Source: Bradyrhizobium sp. WSM3983
GTDB lineage: Bacteria; Pseudomonadota; Alphaproteobacteria; Rhizobiales; Xanthobacteraceae
Direction of reading: 5' to 3'
Length of the DNA: 64,000 nucleotides
NCBI RefSeq assembly: GCF_000473045.1
Contig: NZ_KI421490.1
Span: 109,351 to 173,350 of the forward strand
Part shown: positions 25,163 through 34,102 of the stretch, one piece after another
Position numbering within the stretch: position 1 is the stretch's first letter
Layout of the letters: every line of letters begins with the position of its first letter
The notes under the pieces: generated by a model
Database searches by the model: none
Told to the model about the DNA's origin: nothing
What the model saw: only the letters and a program-made list of their open reading frames with translations
Made by a program: the position numbers and the translations under genes

Positions 25163-25318
25163 ATGAGCATGATTTCGCTCGCCGAAATGCCGGCTGCCGT
25201 CCAGTCCCGGTCGACCGACTATTCTTTTAAAGCCATTATCATCTTCTGCGGCGTGGGACTCCTCGCCTCGTTCAGCCTGATGGCACACGGCGTCGACCTC
25301 AGCGCCGGCTTGATCTGA
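25163..25318 (+). CDS. 51-residue single-span membrane protein
   Basis: Small open frame encoding SMISLAEMPAAVQSRST, a hydrophobic helix (about 25-43, FKAIIIFCGVGLLASFSLM) and a short tail VDLSAGLI. AAAGGGGGG at 25147-25155 is an unusually strong ribosome site; spacing favours the ATG at 25163 (7 bases) over the one at 25157. A good terminator follows. Probably a real small inner-membrane protein of unknown role. Confidence 0.6.
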   Translation: MSMISLAEMPAAVQSRSTDYSFKAIIIFCGVGLLASFSLMAHGVDLSAGLI

Positions 25319-25341
25319 AATACTGACGGACCTTCCGTCCC

Positions 25342-25371
25342 AAATGGCCGCCCCTGTCGGGCGGCCATTTT
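25342..25371 (+). terminator. intrinsic terminator after the small membrane protein
   Basis: AAATGGCCGCC (25342-25352) and GGCGGCCATTT (25360-25370) form a perfect 11-bp stem with a 7-base loop, and the downstream arm ends in TTTT. It is also usable in the opposite direction. Confidence 0.85.
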
Positions 25372-25418
25372 CGTTGACGATGTCGCCATCGTTGACAATG
25401 TCAGTGTGGCGGCTTGGA

Positions 25419-25796
25419 TCAGTGCGGTGCCTTGGCGGCCGCGTCCGGAAACAGCGAGTCGATCATGATCTTGAGCTGGTCCATCGCTATCGGCTTGCGC
25501 AGGATCGGCCTGCGCCGGAGCAAGGACGGCAGTAATTCCGGCCCGTAACCGGTGGCGAACAGGAATGGCTTGCCGCGACGCTCGATCAAATCGGCGACAG
25601 GATCGACATAAACACCCATCAAATTGATGTCGAGGATGGCGAAATCGTACTGCGCCGTCATCGCGAAGGCGCTCGCATCGCGCACATTATCCGCTTCCGC
25701 GACGACATGGTGGCCAAGTTCCTCCACCATGTCGGCCATCATCATCCGGATCAACGCCTCGTCTTCGACCAGGAAAACGGAGAGTCCGTCCGCCAT
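25419..25796 (-). CDS. single-domain response regulator (receiver only)
   Basis: 125 residues consisting of one receiver domain: acidic pair in VFLVEDEALIRMMM, phospho-acceptor Asp in FAILDINLMG, Thr in FLFATGYG, and the conserved Lys in PILRKPIAMDQL. There is no output domain, so it is expected to act by protein contact or phosphotransfer, like other stand-alone receivers of rhizobia. The ATG at 25796 is chosen because the domain begins directly after it. No histidine kinase gene lies nearby. Confidence 0.88.
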   Translation of the reverse strand: MADGLSVFLVEDEALIRMMMADMVEELGHHVVAEADNVRDASAFAMTAQYDFAILDINLMGVYVDPVADLIERRGKPFLFATGYGPELLPSLLRRRPILRKPIAMDQLKIMIDSLFPDAAAKAPH

Positions 25797-25907
25797 ATCA
25801 ACCTCGCAGCCACCTTGCGAAGATAAGCATACCCCAATTGTAAAAAGGATACACGAATTCGTGGCACGCGCCGTTAATTCCAGTGCGCGCAATCCGATCC
25901 AACTTGA

Positions 25908-26732
25908 TCAATCCAGGCCGCGCTCATGGCTGAGGCGAACCATCTCCTGGATGAACACCTGCTTCTGCTTGTCATCGAGACTCGAATACAAGGGCTCAGC
26001 GGCGTCGGCGACATTGCGCTGATCGGCGGCACGGTCGATCAGGAACTGCGACTCGTTGCGCATCTGCTCGATGATGTCGTCGGGCGGATCGCGCTTGGCC
26101 CGTTCGACCCGCAGGTTAAGCCGCTCGGCGCCATTATGCCCGAGATAGTGCATGGCACTGGAGAAGCCGAACCAGTGCTTCTCCTGATCGGGAGTCAGGT
26201 TTAGCTCGGTCTTGATGCGCTCGATATAGGAATCGCTGTTGGCGACAATCTGGTCGGCGGTCAGTTGCGGCGCGCCGTTCTGGGTCAGGACCGCGACATC
26301 CTCATCCTTGGTGTCCGGCGGAGCGTTCTTGGCCTCCTTGCTGGCTTTGGCACCCTTGGCGCCTTTCGCGGTCTTGGCATCCTTGTCCTTGCCGGCGCCC
26401 GGCTGCTTGGCGTCCTTCGCATCCTTGGACGCGTCCTTGTTCGCATCCTTGTTCGCATCCTTGGCGGCCGGCGCCTGGCCATTATTGTTGTTGACGCCGA
26501 GCACCCCGGTGAAAACGCCGACCACGCCGCCGATGGCGCCGCCGAGGACGCCACCGACAGGGCCTGCCGCCTTGTTACCGGCCGCGGCTCCGTCCTGGAC
26601 GCCCTTGACCAAACCTTGGGCATTCGCCACTGCGGCCGCGCCAATCAGCACTGTCAGCACGGAGCCGAGCGCGAGCCAGCGTCGCAGGCCAAGCCGCGCA
26701 TGCGGCGTCGGGGTGATCATTTGGGTCTTCAT
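25908..26732 (-). CDS. LTXXQ-motif periplasmic protein (Spy/CpxP-like)
   Basis: 274 residues. A signal-anchor-like N-terminus (RRWLALGSVLTVLIGAAAVANA) is followed by a Gly-rich hydrophobic stretch (GGVLGGAIGGVVGVFTGVLG), a Lys/Ala/Asp-rich linker with degenerate KDANKDASKDA repeats (about 93-150), and a C-terminal domain with IKTELNLTPDQEKHW, the LTXXQ motif of PF07813. The helical C-terminus is rich in Arg, Asp and Gln. It may be a chaperone or stress protein of the periplasm. The start at 26732 was chosen for the signal sequence; a GTG at 26795 would extend it. Confidence 0.75.
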   Translation of the reverse strand: MKTQMITPTPHARLGLRRWLALGSVLTVLIGAAAVANAQGLVKGVQDGAAAGNKAAGPVGGVLGGAIGGVVGVFTGVLGVNNNNGQAPAAKDANKDANKDASKDAKDAKQPGAGKDKDAKTAKGAKGAKASKEAKNAPPDTKDEDVAVLTQNGAPQLTADQIVANSDSYIERIKTELNLTPDQEKHWFGFSSAMHYLGHNGAERLNLRVERAKRDPPDDIIEQMRNESQFLIDRAADQRNVADAAEPLYSSLDDKQKQVFIQEMVRLSHERGLD

Positions 26733-27202
26733 CTCGATCTGCTTGCCCTTTGAGAACGGCAGGCATGCTGCCGGTTGCAACTCTATCGTTTTCACCGTGC
26801 CGAGGTCTAGGCACGCGCAATCGCCGTCCCCATCCGAAAGCTCTTCTGCACGAAGCGGTTACGCAGGCTCATTCGGAACTGCGGCGTAATTGCGCACGGA
26901 TCGTCTCCCGCCACCGCGCTCCGCAGTGTGCGTCGCAATAAGAGCAGCCACAGTTCGTGCTCGGTGCACGCCGCGGCCGTTCCCTACACAACGTTAGTTC
27001 TAGAGCGCGAGCCATTCGGCTTTCTCGACAGAGGCAATCAATCATGATCTGATCGCGCTACCAATTTGCCGTGTCCCGTGCGTGATTTGCCGCCGGCGAT
27101 GACGACGCCAACAAGAAACGTCCAACAACAAAATCAAAAACAAACTCAGGAAAGTCAGAGGAAACGACAGAACAATAAAACACACCAAGGCGAGGAAACG
27201 AG
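26733..27202. other. intergenic region upstream of the sugar ABC operon
   Basis: No gene supported. It is AT-richer near 27040-27180, as expected for the operon promoter and 5' leader. An 8-bp palindrome ATCATGAT sits at 27041-27048. No clear operator or riboswitch is recognised. Confidence 0.4.
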
Positions 27203-28546
27203 ATGTCACGCAAGACACTGACGCGACGTCAATTTGTAGCTGCCACTGCAATGTCCTCCACGGCGCTGATGGCAGCGCCCTATGTCCGAGGCGCTTACGC
27301 CGCCGGCAAGCTCTCGATCGGCTTCTGGGACCACTGGGTGCCCGACGCCAACAAGGCTTCCACCGCTCTCGTCAATGAATGGGCCGCGAAGGAGAAGGTC
27401 GAGGTTTCCATCGACTACATCACCAGTCAGGGCAACAAGCTCCTCCTGACGATGGCCGCCGAAGCGCAGGCAAAGTCCGGTCACGATATCCTGTCGTCTC
27501 AAATCGGCTGGCAACCGCACGCCTATGACGATTTGCTTGAACCGGTCAATGACGTCATGGAGCCGGTCATCAAGCAGAACGGCGAGGTGAACGGCACGGT
27601 CAAGTATCTCGGTCAGTCCGGCGGCAAATGGCTCGCCGTGCCCGGGACCGCTGGCAGTCAAATCAAAGGTCCCTGCTCGCGTATCGATCTGATGAAGAAA
27701 TACGCGAATATCGATGTACAGGAAATGTATCCGGCCGGTTCACCGCCCAAGGCCGACAACTGGACGATGGATACGTTCCTCAAGGCGGCTGAAGCCTGCC
27801 AGAAGGGCGGCTTCCCCTTCGGCATCGGCCTCGGCCAGACTCCGGACAGTATCGATACCGCAGGTGCAATCTTCCAGTCCTTCGGCGCCGAACTCATCAA
27901 CGCCAAGGGCGACATAACCGTGAAGACGGACGCGGTTCGCCAGGCGCTCGAATACTACAAGAAGCTGATCGCCTTCCTTCCGCCGGACGCACCCTCGTGG
28001 GATGACGCCTCGAACAATAAATGGCTGATTTCCGGCCGAGGCGCACTGATCATGAATCCCCCGAGCGCCTGGGCGGTTGCCAAGCGCGATGCGCCTCAAG
28101 TTGCGGAGCAATGCTGGACGCACGGATTCCCGGCCGGACCGAAGGGCCGATTTGCGCCTTTCCAGCCGTTCTTCTGGAGCATCTGGAAATTCTCCAAGAA
28201 CAAGGAAGCAGCCAAGAGCCTGCTTAGCCACCTGTCGCTGCCATCCTCGATCGAAAGGTTTGTTCAGGCCAGCGGCGGCTACGATCTGCCGGCGTACGCA
28301 AATATGACAACACTGAAGACTTGGGCCGAAGAAGAGCCCCCGAAGGGCACTCTCTATCATTATCCGAACCCCTACAATCATCAGACGTTGTCGATTGCGG
28401 CCGCGCCGGCGCCGCCAAAGATTGCGGAGCAGATCTATAATCAGGCGACGCTGACCAAGATGGTGCTCCGCTACGCCCAAGGCGAGAAGATGGAAGATAC
28501 GCTCGCCTGGGCCGAGAGCGAGTGCGAAGGATTCATGCGGACCTGA
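27203..28546 (+). CDS. CUT1 sugar ABC transporter substrate-binding protein, Tat-exported
   Basis: 447 residues. LTRRQFVAATAMSSTALMAA is a twin-arginine signal, cleaved near GAYA. The mature protein is family 1 (MalE/UgpB-like): IGFWDHWVPDANKAS, a bilobed alternation, and GGYDLPAYANM near the C-terminus. It delivers a carbohydrate, identity unknown, to the permeases encoded at 28681-30524. The ribosome site GGCGAGG lies 7-8 bases before the ATG. The gene is followed by two hairpins, so it is probably expressed above the permeases. Confidence 0.92.
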   Translation: MSRKTLTRRQFVAATAMSSTALMAAPYVRGAYAAGKLSIGFWDHWVPDANKASTALVNEWAAKEKVEVSIDYITSQGNKLLLTMAAEAQAKSGHDILSSQIGWQPHAYDDLLEPVNDVMEPVIKQNGEVNGTVKYLGQSGGKWLAVPGTAGSQIKGPCSRIDLMKKYANIDVQEMYPAGSPPKADNWTMDTFLKAAEACQKGGFPFGIGLGQTPDSIDTAGAIFQSFGAELINAKGDITVKTDAVRQALEYYKKLIAFLPPDAPSWDDASNNKWLISGRGALIMNPPSAWAVAKRDAPQVAEQCWTHGFPAGPKGRFAPFQPFFWSIWKFSKNKEAAKSLLSHLSLPSSIERFVQASGGYDLPAYANMTTLKTWAEEEPPKGTLYHYPNPYNHQTLSIAAAPAPPKIAEQIYNQATLTKMVLRYAQGEKMEDTLAWAESECEGFMRT

Positions 28547-28562
28547 GCCGGGTGTGTGCCGT

Positions 28563-28648
28563 GGCGGTTCATGCGCTCTCTCGCGTGAGCCGCCAAGGCG
28601 CACTCTCACTCCGTCCGCATGACACGAAGCCGACCGGTCGCCGGCTTC
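28563..28648 (+). other. two intercistronic hairpins after the binding-protein gene
   Basis: Hairpin 1: 28563-28575 pairs with 28582-28594 over 13 bp (two G-U pairs), loop CTCTCT. Hairpin 2: GAAGCCG (28626-28632) pairs with CGGCTTC (28642-28648). No U run follows hairpin 1. Such structures commonly stabilise a binding-protein mRNA or reduce read-through into permease genes. Confidence 0.6.
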
Positions 28649-28680
28649 CTTCCTGAATCTTCCGTCAGAGAGTTCGCCCC

Positions 28681-29619
28681 ATGGCCGACGTCGTCGTTGA
28701 GCAAGGTCGCCTCGTCCGCAGCACGCGCCCGCGAAAAGCTGCGGGCCTGCGCAATGTGCTGGGTCGGAAATCGACCGTGGCGCTCTTCCTGACGTTGCCG
28801 CTGATCCTGCTGATCGCGCTGCTCGTGCTCTATCCCGCCTTCTATTCGCTCTATCTGGCGACGCTGAACAAGGCGATGACGAAATTCGTCGGCCTCGGCA
28901 ATTTCACCTTCCTGTTCAAGCGCGAGACGTTCTGGATGGTGGTGAAGCAGTCCTGCATCTTTGCGATCACCGCCGTGGTCTTCAAGGCGCTGATCGGCTT
29001 CATCGTCGCGCATTTCGTTCACAACATTCCCGGCAAGAAGCAGCGCAAATGGCGCGGCATGCTGCTGGTGCCCTGGGTGATTCCGCCGGCGATGAGCACG
29101 CTGGCCTGGCTGTGGCTGTTCGATCCCTCCTACAGCGCCTTCAACTATACGCTCTCCTTCTTCGGCGTCGGCCCGATTCCCTGGCTCGGCGACACCTTCT
29201 GGGCGCGCTTCTCCGTCATCCTCGTCAACGTCTGGTACGGCGCGCCGTTCTTCCTGATCATGTACCTGGCCGCGCTGAAATCGGTGCCCGATCAGCTCTA
29301 CGAGGCCGCAGCGATCGACGGCGCGAATTGGTGGCAGAAGATGTGGTACGTCACGCTGCCGATGATGCGCAACATCATCGCCATCACCACGCTGTTCTCG
29401 CTGATCGTGACGTTCGCCAATTTCGACATCGTGCGAATCCTCACGTCCGGCGGTCCGCTGGACCGGACCCAGCTGTTCGCCACCTGGGCGTTCCAGGTCG
29501 GCATCCAGAGCAGCGACATTCCGCTCGGCGCCTGCGTCTCGCTGTTCATGGTGCCGATCCTCGCTGTCGCCGCGGTCTTCATCCTGCGCGATGTCAATAA
29601 ACGTGGGAACGAAGCCTGA
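28681..29619 (+). CDS. sugar ABC transporter permease (MalF/UgpA type)
   Basis: 312 residues with about six membrane helices; the first is VALFLTLPLILLIALLVLYP. The cytoplasmic contact loop YEAAAIDGANWWQKMWYVTL is the EAA motif of the CUT1 class. Its stop overlaps the next permease start by one base (TGATG). It forms the channel with the second permease. Confidence 0.94.
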   Translation: MADVVVEQGRLVRSTRPRKAAGLRNVLGRKSTVALFLTLPLILLIALLVLYPAFYSLYLATLNKAMTKFVGLGNFTFLFKRETFWMVVKQSCIFAITAVVFKALIGFIVAHFVHNIPGKKQRKWRGMLLVPWVIPPAMSTLAWLWLFDPSYSAFNYTLSFFGVGPIPWLGDTFWARFSVILVNVWYGAPFFLIMYLAALKSVPDQLYEAAAIDGANWWQKMWYVTLPMMRNIIAITTLFSLIVTFANFDIVRILTSGGPLDRTQLFATWAFQVGIQSSDIPLGACVSLFMVPILAVAAVFILRDVNKRGNEA

Positions 29620-30524
29620 TGAGCACGCTGGCAATCGACAAGGCCGGACCAACCCGCAAACTCGGCAGCATGAGCCGCGACCGCACCTGGGCGCTGCGCT
29701 GGTCCTATTTCTTCCTGGTGCTGTTTGCGATCTTCTTCCTGACGCCGCCGGTCTACATGCTGATCACCTCGCTCAAGAGCAGCGCGGAGATTTCGGCGGC
29801 GACCAATCCATGGTGGGTGTTTCATCCCACCCTGTCGAACTATGTCGAGCTGTTGACCTCGAACCAGTTCCTGCGCTTCTTCTGGAACTCGTCGATCATC
29901 TCGATCGTGGTGGTGATCGTGACGATGCTGATCAGCATTCCCGCGGCGTTCGCGCTGGCGCGGATGAAGTTCTGGGGCTCGGCGACGCTCGCGACCGGCG
30001 TCTTCCTCACCTACCTGATCCCTGACAGCCTTCTGTTCATTCCGCTGTTCAAGATGCTGGCGGTGATCCAGGAGTTCACCGGCATTACGCTACTGAACCG
30101 CTGGTATGTGCTGGTGTTCATCTATCCGACGCTGACGGTGCCGTTCTGCACCTGGATCATGATCGGCTATTTCGCCTCGATCCCGAAGGAGCTCGATGAG
30201 GCCGCAATCATCGACGGCGCCTCCTGGCTCCAGACCCTGCTGCGGATCTTCATTCCGGTGGCCCTGCCCGGGCTGATCGCAGCGACCATCTTCGCCTTCA
30301 CGGTGTCCTGGGCCCAGTTCCTCTATCCCCTGGTGTTCACGACGTCGGTGGACCAACTCGTGCTGCCGGTCGGCATCACCACGACGCTGATCAAGGGCGA
30401 CGTCTTCAACTGGGGTCAGATCATGACCGGCGCGCTGCTCGGCGCGGCGCCGCCGCTCGTCATCTACGCCTTCCTGATGGACTACTACATTGCCGGCCTG
30501 ACCGCTGGCGCGACAAAGGGTTGA
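29619..30524 (+). CDS. sugar ABC transporter permease (MalG/UgpE type)
   Basis: 301 residues. N-terminal helix SYFFLVLFAIFFLTPPVYML, a TSLKSSAEI segment and the EAA loop LDEAAIIDGASWLQTLLRIF are typical of the MalG partner. Translational coupling to the previous gene by a one-base overlap; the ATPase gene starts 6 bases after its stop. Confidence 0.94.
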   Translation: MSTLAIDKAGPTRKLGSMSRDRTWALRWSYFFLVLFAIFFLTPPVYMLITSLKSSAEISAATNPWWVFHPTLSNYVELLTSNQFLRFFWNSSIISIVVVIVTMLISIPAAFALARMKFWGSATLATGVFLTYLIPDSLLFIPLFKMLAVIQEFTGITLLNRWYVLVFIYPTLTVPFCTWIMIGYFASIPKELDEAAIIDGASWLQTLLRIFIPVALPGLIAATIFAFTVSWAQFLYPLVFTTSVDQLVLPVGITTTLIKGDVFNWGQIMTGALLGAAPPLVIYAFLMDYYIAGLTAGATKG

Positions 30525-30530
30525 TCTCTC

Positions 30531-31631
30531 ATGGCCGACGTTTCCCTGCGCAAGGTGATCAAGCGTTATGACGATGTCGAAGCGGTGCGCGGCATCGACC
30601 TTGATATCGCCGACCATGAGTTCATCGTGCTGGTCGGGCCGTCCGGCTGCGGCAAGTCGACCACGCTGCGCATGATCGCAGGGCTGGAGGACATCAGCGA
30701 CGGCGACATCACGATCGGGGGCGACGTCGTCAACGACGTGCCGCCGAAGGACCGCGACATCGCCATGGTGTTCCAGAACTACGCGCTCTACCCGCACATG
30801 ACGGTCGCCGAGAACATGTCGTTCGGGCTGCGGCTGAAGCATTATCCGAAGGCCGAGATCAAGGCGCGGGTGACGGAAGCGGCCCGTCTCCTCGACATCA
30901 CCGACCTGATCGACCGCAAGCCAAAGCAACTTTCCGGCGGCCAGCGCCAGCGCGTCGCCATGGGACGCGCCATCGTGCGCAATCCGAAGGTGTTTTTGTT
31001 CGACGAGCCGCTATCCAATCTCGACGCCAAGCTGCGCGTGCAGATGCGGATCGAGATCAAAAAGGTGCACCAGAAGGTGCGCACCACGACCGTCTACGTC
31101 ACCCACGACCAGGTCGAGGCGATGACGCTGGCCGACCGCGTGGTGGTGATGAACAAGGGTCGGATCGAGCAGATCGGCACGCCGAACGAGCTCTACCACA
31201 AGCCGGCGACACGCTTCGTCGCAGGCTTCATTGGCTCGCCCGCGATGAATTTCATCCCGTGCCGGCTGGAGGATGCCGGTGGCACGCTCCAGATCCGCCT
31301 GACCGACCGCATCGCCTTTGCTCTGCCGCCCGCCCGTGCCGCGCGCTACAACGGGCTGCCGCGCACCGACAGACTGCTGCTCGGTATCCGCCCCGAGCAT
31401 CTCACCGAGGCGCACGCGCACCTCGGACCGGGCGTCGAGACCTTCGATACCGTGCTCGATGTCACCGAGCCGATGGGAATGGAGACCCTGGTCTATTTCG
31501 GACTTGAGGACACGCCCGTCTGCGGCCGCGTCGATCCCAATGCCGGCGCCAGGGACGGGGCTCCCATGCGTTTGGCGATGGACCTCAACAATATGCACCT
31601 GCTAAACGAGGAGACCGGCGTCGTGTTGTGA
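30531..31631 (+). CDS. sugar ABC transporter ATPase (UgpC/MalK type)
   Basis: 366 residues. Walker A VGPSGCGKSTTLRMIAGLED, Q-loop VFQNYALYPHMTV, signature LSGGQRQRVAMGRAI, Walker B VFLFDEPLSNLDAKLR and VYVTHDQVEAMTLADR, then a C-terminal TOBE-type regulatory domain (about 240-366) with LLGIRPEHL. It energises uptake for the two permeases. Confidence 0.96.
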   Translation: MADVSLRKVIKRYDDVEAVRGIDLDIADHEFIVLVGPSGCGKSTTLRMIAGLEDISDGDITIGGDVVNDVPPKDRDIAMVFQNYALYPHMTVAENMSFGLRLKHYPKAEIKARVTEAARLLDITDLIDRKPKQLSGGQRQRVAMGRAIVRNPKVFLFDEPLSNLDAKLRVQMRIEIKKVHQKVRTTTVYVTHDQVEAMTLADRVVVMNKGRIEQIGTPNELYHKPATRFVAGFIGSPAMNFIPCRLEDAGGTLQIRLTDRIAFALPPARAARYNGLPRTDRLLLGIRPEHLTEAHAHLGPGVETFDTVLDVTEPMGMETLVYFGLEDTPVCGRVDPNAGARDGAPMRLAMDLNNMHLLNEETGVVL

Positions 31632-31666
31632 GGCCGGCCTTAAGAAACGCTAGCAGGCAGGGAGCG

Positions 31667-32656
31667 ATGGCGACCAACAAGAAGAAGATTTTCGTTACAC
31701 AAACTTTGTCGCAAGGGGCACGCGCCCTCCTCACCCGGCGGGACGATATCGAGCTCGTCGAGTTTCCGAACCTGATCTCCGCCAAGGACTTCGAGGCCCT
31801 GCTGAAGAGCCATGCGCCGGTCCACGGCGTGGCGCTCGGGGCAACCGCCTTCGGCGAGACCGAGCTCGAAGCATCGAAGGACATGAAGGTGGTGACCCGC
31901 ATCGGCGTCGGCTACGACGCCGTCGACGTGCCCGCCCTCTCCCGCCGTAAGGTGCCGCTGATGGTCGCGGGCAGCGCGAATTCGCCCTCGGTCGCCGAGC
32001 AGGCGCTGTTCATGATGCTGATGCTGGCCAAGCGCGCCAATGAGATGCATGCCTGCGTCAAGGACGGCCAATGGGCCAACCGGCTCGGCATGCTGCCGTT
32101 CGACCTCTACGGCAAGACCGTGCTGATCATCGGCTTCGGCCGCATCGGCACCCGCACCGCCAAGCGCTGCCAGGCGATGGAAATGAAGGTGCAGGTCTAT
32201 GACCCCTACAAGCCCGCCGCCGACATCAAGGCCGCCGGCTGCGAGGCGGTCGCCGATCTCGACGCGGCGCTGCCCAATGCCGACTTCGTCACCATCCACT
32301 GCCCGAAGACGCCGGAGACCATCGGCCTGTTCGATGCCGCGCGTATCGGCCGGATGAAGGCGAAGTCCTATCTCATCAACACTGCCCGCGGCGGCATCGT
32401 GAAGGAGGCCGCGCTGTACGATGCGCTGACTTCCGGAAAGCTCGCCGGCGCCGGTATCGACGTGTTCGAAGTCGAACCGCCGCCGGTCAGCAATGCGCTG
32501 TTCGCGCTTCCCAACGTCATCATGGCCCCGCACGTGGCGGGCGTGACGGTCGAGGCCGTGAGCCGCATGAGCGAGCAAACCGCGCGCAACATCCTGAGTG
32601 TGCTGGACGGCGATCCCATCCGGCAGAACATCATCAATCAGGACGTGCTGGGCTGA
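31667..32656 (+). CDS. D-2-hydroxyacid dehydrogenase (phosphoglycerate dehydrogenase-like)
   Basis: 329 residues. NAD-binding VLIIGFGRIGTRTAKR; catalytic Arg in INTARGGIVKEAAL, Glu in GIDVFEVEPPP and His in APHVAGVTVEA. It oxidises or reduces a 2-hydroxy/2-oxo acid. The ATG at 31667 has AGGGAG just upstream; a GTG at 31628 overlaps the ATPase gene and is less likely. It is 35 bases after the sugar transporter operon and probably its last gene, suggesting that the imported sugar or sugar acid is metabolised through a 2-hydroxy acid. Confidence 0.92.
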   Translation: MATNKKKIFVTQTLSQGARALLTRRDDIELVEFPNLISAKDFEALLKSHAPVHGVALGATAFGETELEASKDMKVVTRIGVGYDAVDVPALSRRKVPLMVAGSANSPSVAEQALFMMLMLAKRANEMHACVKDGQWANRLGMLPFDLYGKTVLIIGFGRIGTRTAKRCQAMEMKVQVYDPYKPAADIKAAGCEAVADLDAALPNADFVTIHCPKTPETIGLFDAARIGRMKAKSYLINTARGGIVKEAALYDALTSGKLAGAGIDVFEVEPPPVSNALFALPNVIMAPHVAGVTVEAVSRMSEQTARNILSVLDGDPIRQNIINQDVLG

Positions 32657-32666
32657 AAAACCGAAT

Positions 32667-32689
32667 GGCGGGCGGATCGTCTGCCCGCC
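32667..32689 (+). terminator. hairpin at the end of the sugar operon
   Basis: GGCGGGC (32667-32673) pairs with GCCCGCC (32683-32689), extendable by two pairs, 11 bases after the dehydrogenase stop. It is followed by TTCGG without a U run, so termination is plausible but not certain. Confidence 0.45.
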
Positions 32690-32812
32690 TTCGGCCAGAA
32701 TGCGTCCCATTTTGGTACAGATCGGGCCCCAACTCAGCCTTAATCAAATCCGCGTAATGTATCCGGCCGCGGCGGCAGTGGGACAGACTTGCCGGCCGCG
32801 TCGAGCTGGAGG

Positions 32813-33292
32813 ATGGACCCCTTGTCAGAGATCGACCCGACCGACCACGCGCTGGCAACCATCGCCAGCATTTTGGAGCACCCCGAGCCCGTTCTCGTCA
32901 TCCGCGACACCGAGACGGAGACGGTGGCTACCGATGACTATGCGGTCGCAGACGAGCATCACGCCTCCGACGAGCACCCGATGGTCGAGGAGCAGCCGCT
33001 GGTGCCCGATCATCACATCGACGCCGACGGCTACAGCAAGGTCGGTCCCGGGCCGATGGTGGCGATCCGCCTGAAATGGACGGTCCATCGCGGCGACGAC
33101 GGCCAGTACTATGTGCACGAGACCATCGGCGAGCAGTCCGCCCCCGTGGTCAGCGGCCCCATGACCAGCGAGGCCGCCGTGCATTTCGTTGACGAACACG
33201 AGAACGAGGCGCATCGGCGCTTCGAGCTGCTGCGCAGCGAGATCGCCGGCCGCAGCTCGCTCGCCGACTACGAGCGCAAGGGCGAGGCTTGA
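32813..33292 (+). CDS. conserved-looking acidic hypothetical protein
   Basis: 159 residues, acidic and His-rich in the first half (DEHHASDEHPMVEEQPLV). The second half contains MVAIRLKWTVHRGDDGQYYV and ends in a charged helix. No signal or membrane segment. GGAGG directly abuts the ATG at 32813, so the true start may be a few codons off. Function unknown; it converges on the DUF1993 gene across a palindromic repeat. Confidence 0.6.
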   Translation: MDPLSEIDPTDHALATIASILEHPEPVLVIRDTETETVATDDYAVADEHHASDEHPMVEEQPLVPDHHIDADGYSKVGPGPMVAIRLKWTVHRGDDGQYYVHETIGEQSAPVVSGPMTSEAAVHFVDEHENEAHRRFELLRSEIAGRSSLADYERKGEA

Positions 33293-33317
33293 GGCTACTT
33301 GCGACCGTCTCTCCGTG

Positions 33318-33473
33318 CACCTCTCCCGAAGGGAGAGGTCGGAGCGCATCGAAGATGCGATCCGGGTGAGGGGGTAAAGTCTCACTGGATGGCGCGGCCC
33401 CTCACCCGGATTGCACTGGACGATGCTTCGCATCGCCAAGCGCAATCCGACCTCTCCCCGTCGGGGAGAGGTG
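33318..33473. repeat. large palindromic repeat between convergent genes
   Basis: An imperfect inverted repeat of about 156 bases: the left end CACCTCTCCCGAAGGGAGAGG is mirrored by CCTCTCCCCGTCGGGGAGAG at the right, with inner arms 'gatccgggtgaggg' and 'cccctcacccggatt'. Each end is itself a hairpin. This is the general form of mobile palindromic elements found between genes in Rhizobiales, and it could also act as a bidirectional terminator. Confidence 0.7.
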
Positions 33474-33490
33474 AGCATAGAGCCCGCCAA

Positions 33491-34000
33491 TTACTTCCTC
33501 CCCAGAAAATCCTTCTTCACGAGCTCGACGCCCGCGTGCCGCAACAAATCGTACGCGGTCGTAACGTGAAAGAAGAATTGCGGGACGCTGTTGGTGAGCA
33601 GCAGCGTCCGCCCGGTAAAGGGCAGTTCGGTCCCATTCTTGAGCCTGAAGAACACCTTCAGCTCCGCAGCCGCATCGACCTCGGCGCGCGGCAGGCTTTC
33701 AATGAATTCGATTGACGTCGCGATCCGCGCCTGAAGCCCGGCCATGTCGTGCTCCAGCGGCGGCAGCGCGACCGGCTCGCACTGCGCCAGCAGGGCGGGG
33801 GCGACGGTGGCGTGGCGGCAGGCCTCGCCGACCTGCTGCGCCAGATCGTACATGTTCGGCGCCATGCGCATGCCGAGCAGGACCGCCGGATTGAACTTGC
33901 GGGTCTCGGCATAGGCAACGCCCTTGTCGAGCAGGACGGACAGGTTGCGCAGGTAAGGCACGAAGAGGCCCACCGAGGCCTCGTACATCGAGATGGTCAC
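33491..34000 (-). CDS. DUF1993 family protein
   Basis: 169 residues, the usual length of the family. It begins SMYEASVGLFVPYLRNLSVL and contains RMAPNMYDLAQQVG and TNSVPQFFFHVTTAYDLLRH, which match DUF1993, a DinB-like four-helix fold. The GTG at 34000 is preferred because GAAGGGA lies 8 bases upstream; the ATG at 33988 has no ribosome site. Cytoplasmic; function unknown. Confidence 0.85.
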   Translation of the reverse strand: MTISMYEASVGLFVPYLRNLSVLLDKGVAYAETRKFNPAVLLGMRMAPNMYDLAQQVGEACRHATVAPALLAQCEPVALPPLEHDMAGLQARIATSIEFIESLPRAEVDAAAELKVFFRLKNGTELPFTGRTLLLTNSVPQFFFHVTTAYDLLRHAGVELVKKDFLGRK

Positions 34001-34102
34001 TTCAAGATTCCCTTCAATTCCGTCTCGCCAGAAACTGGCATCTGGTCTAAATCCACGTCTCAAGAGCTGCACAATGACAGCTCGGGCATCGGTGGAAAAG
34101 AG

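Noticed and set aside
26340..26480. Minisatellite-type tandem repeats
   Set aside because: Degenerate repeats encode the Lys/Asp/Ala linker of the LTXXQ protein and stay in frame; no sign of an independent element.
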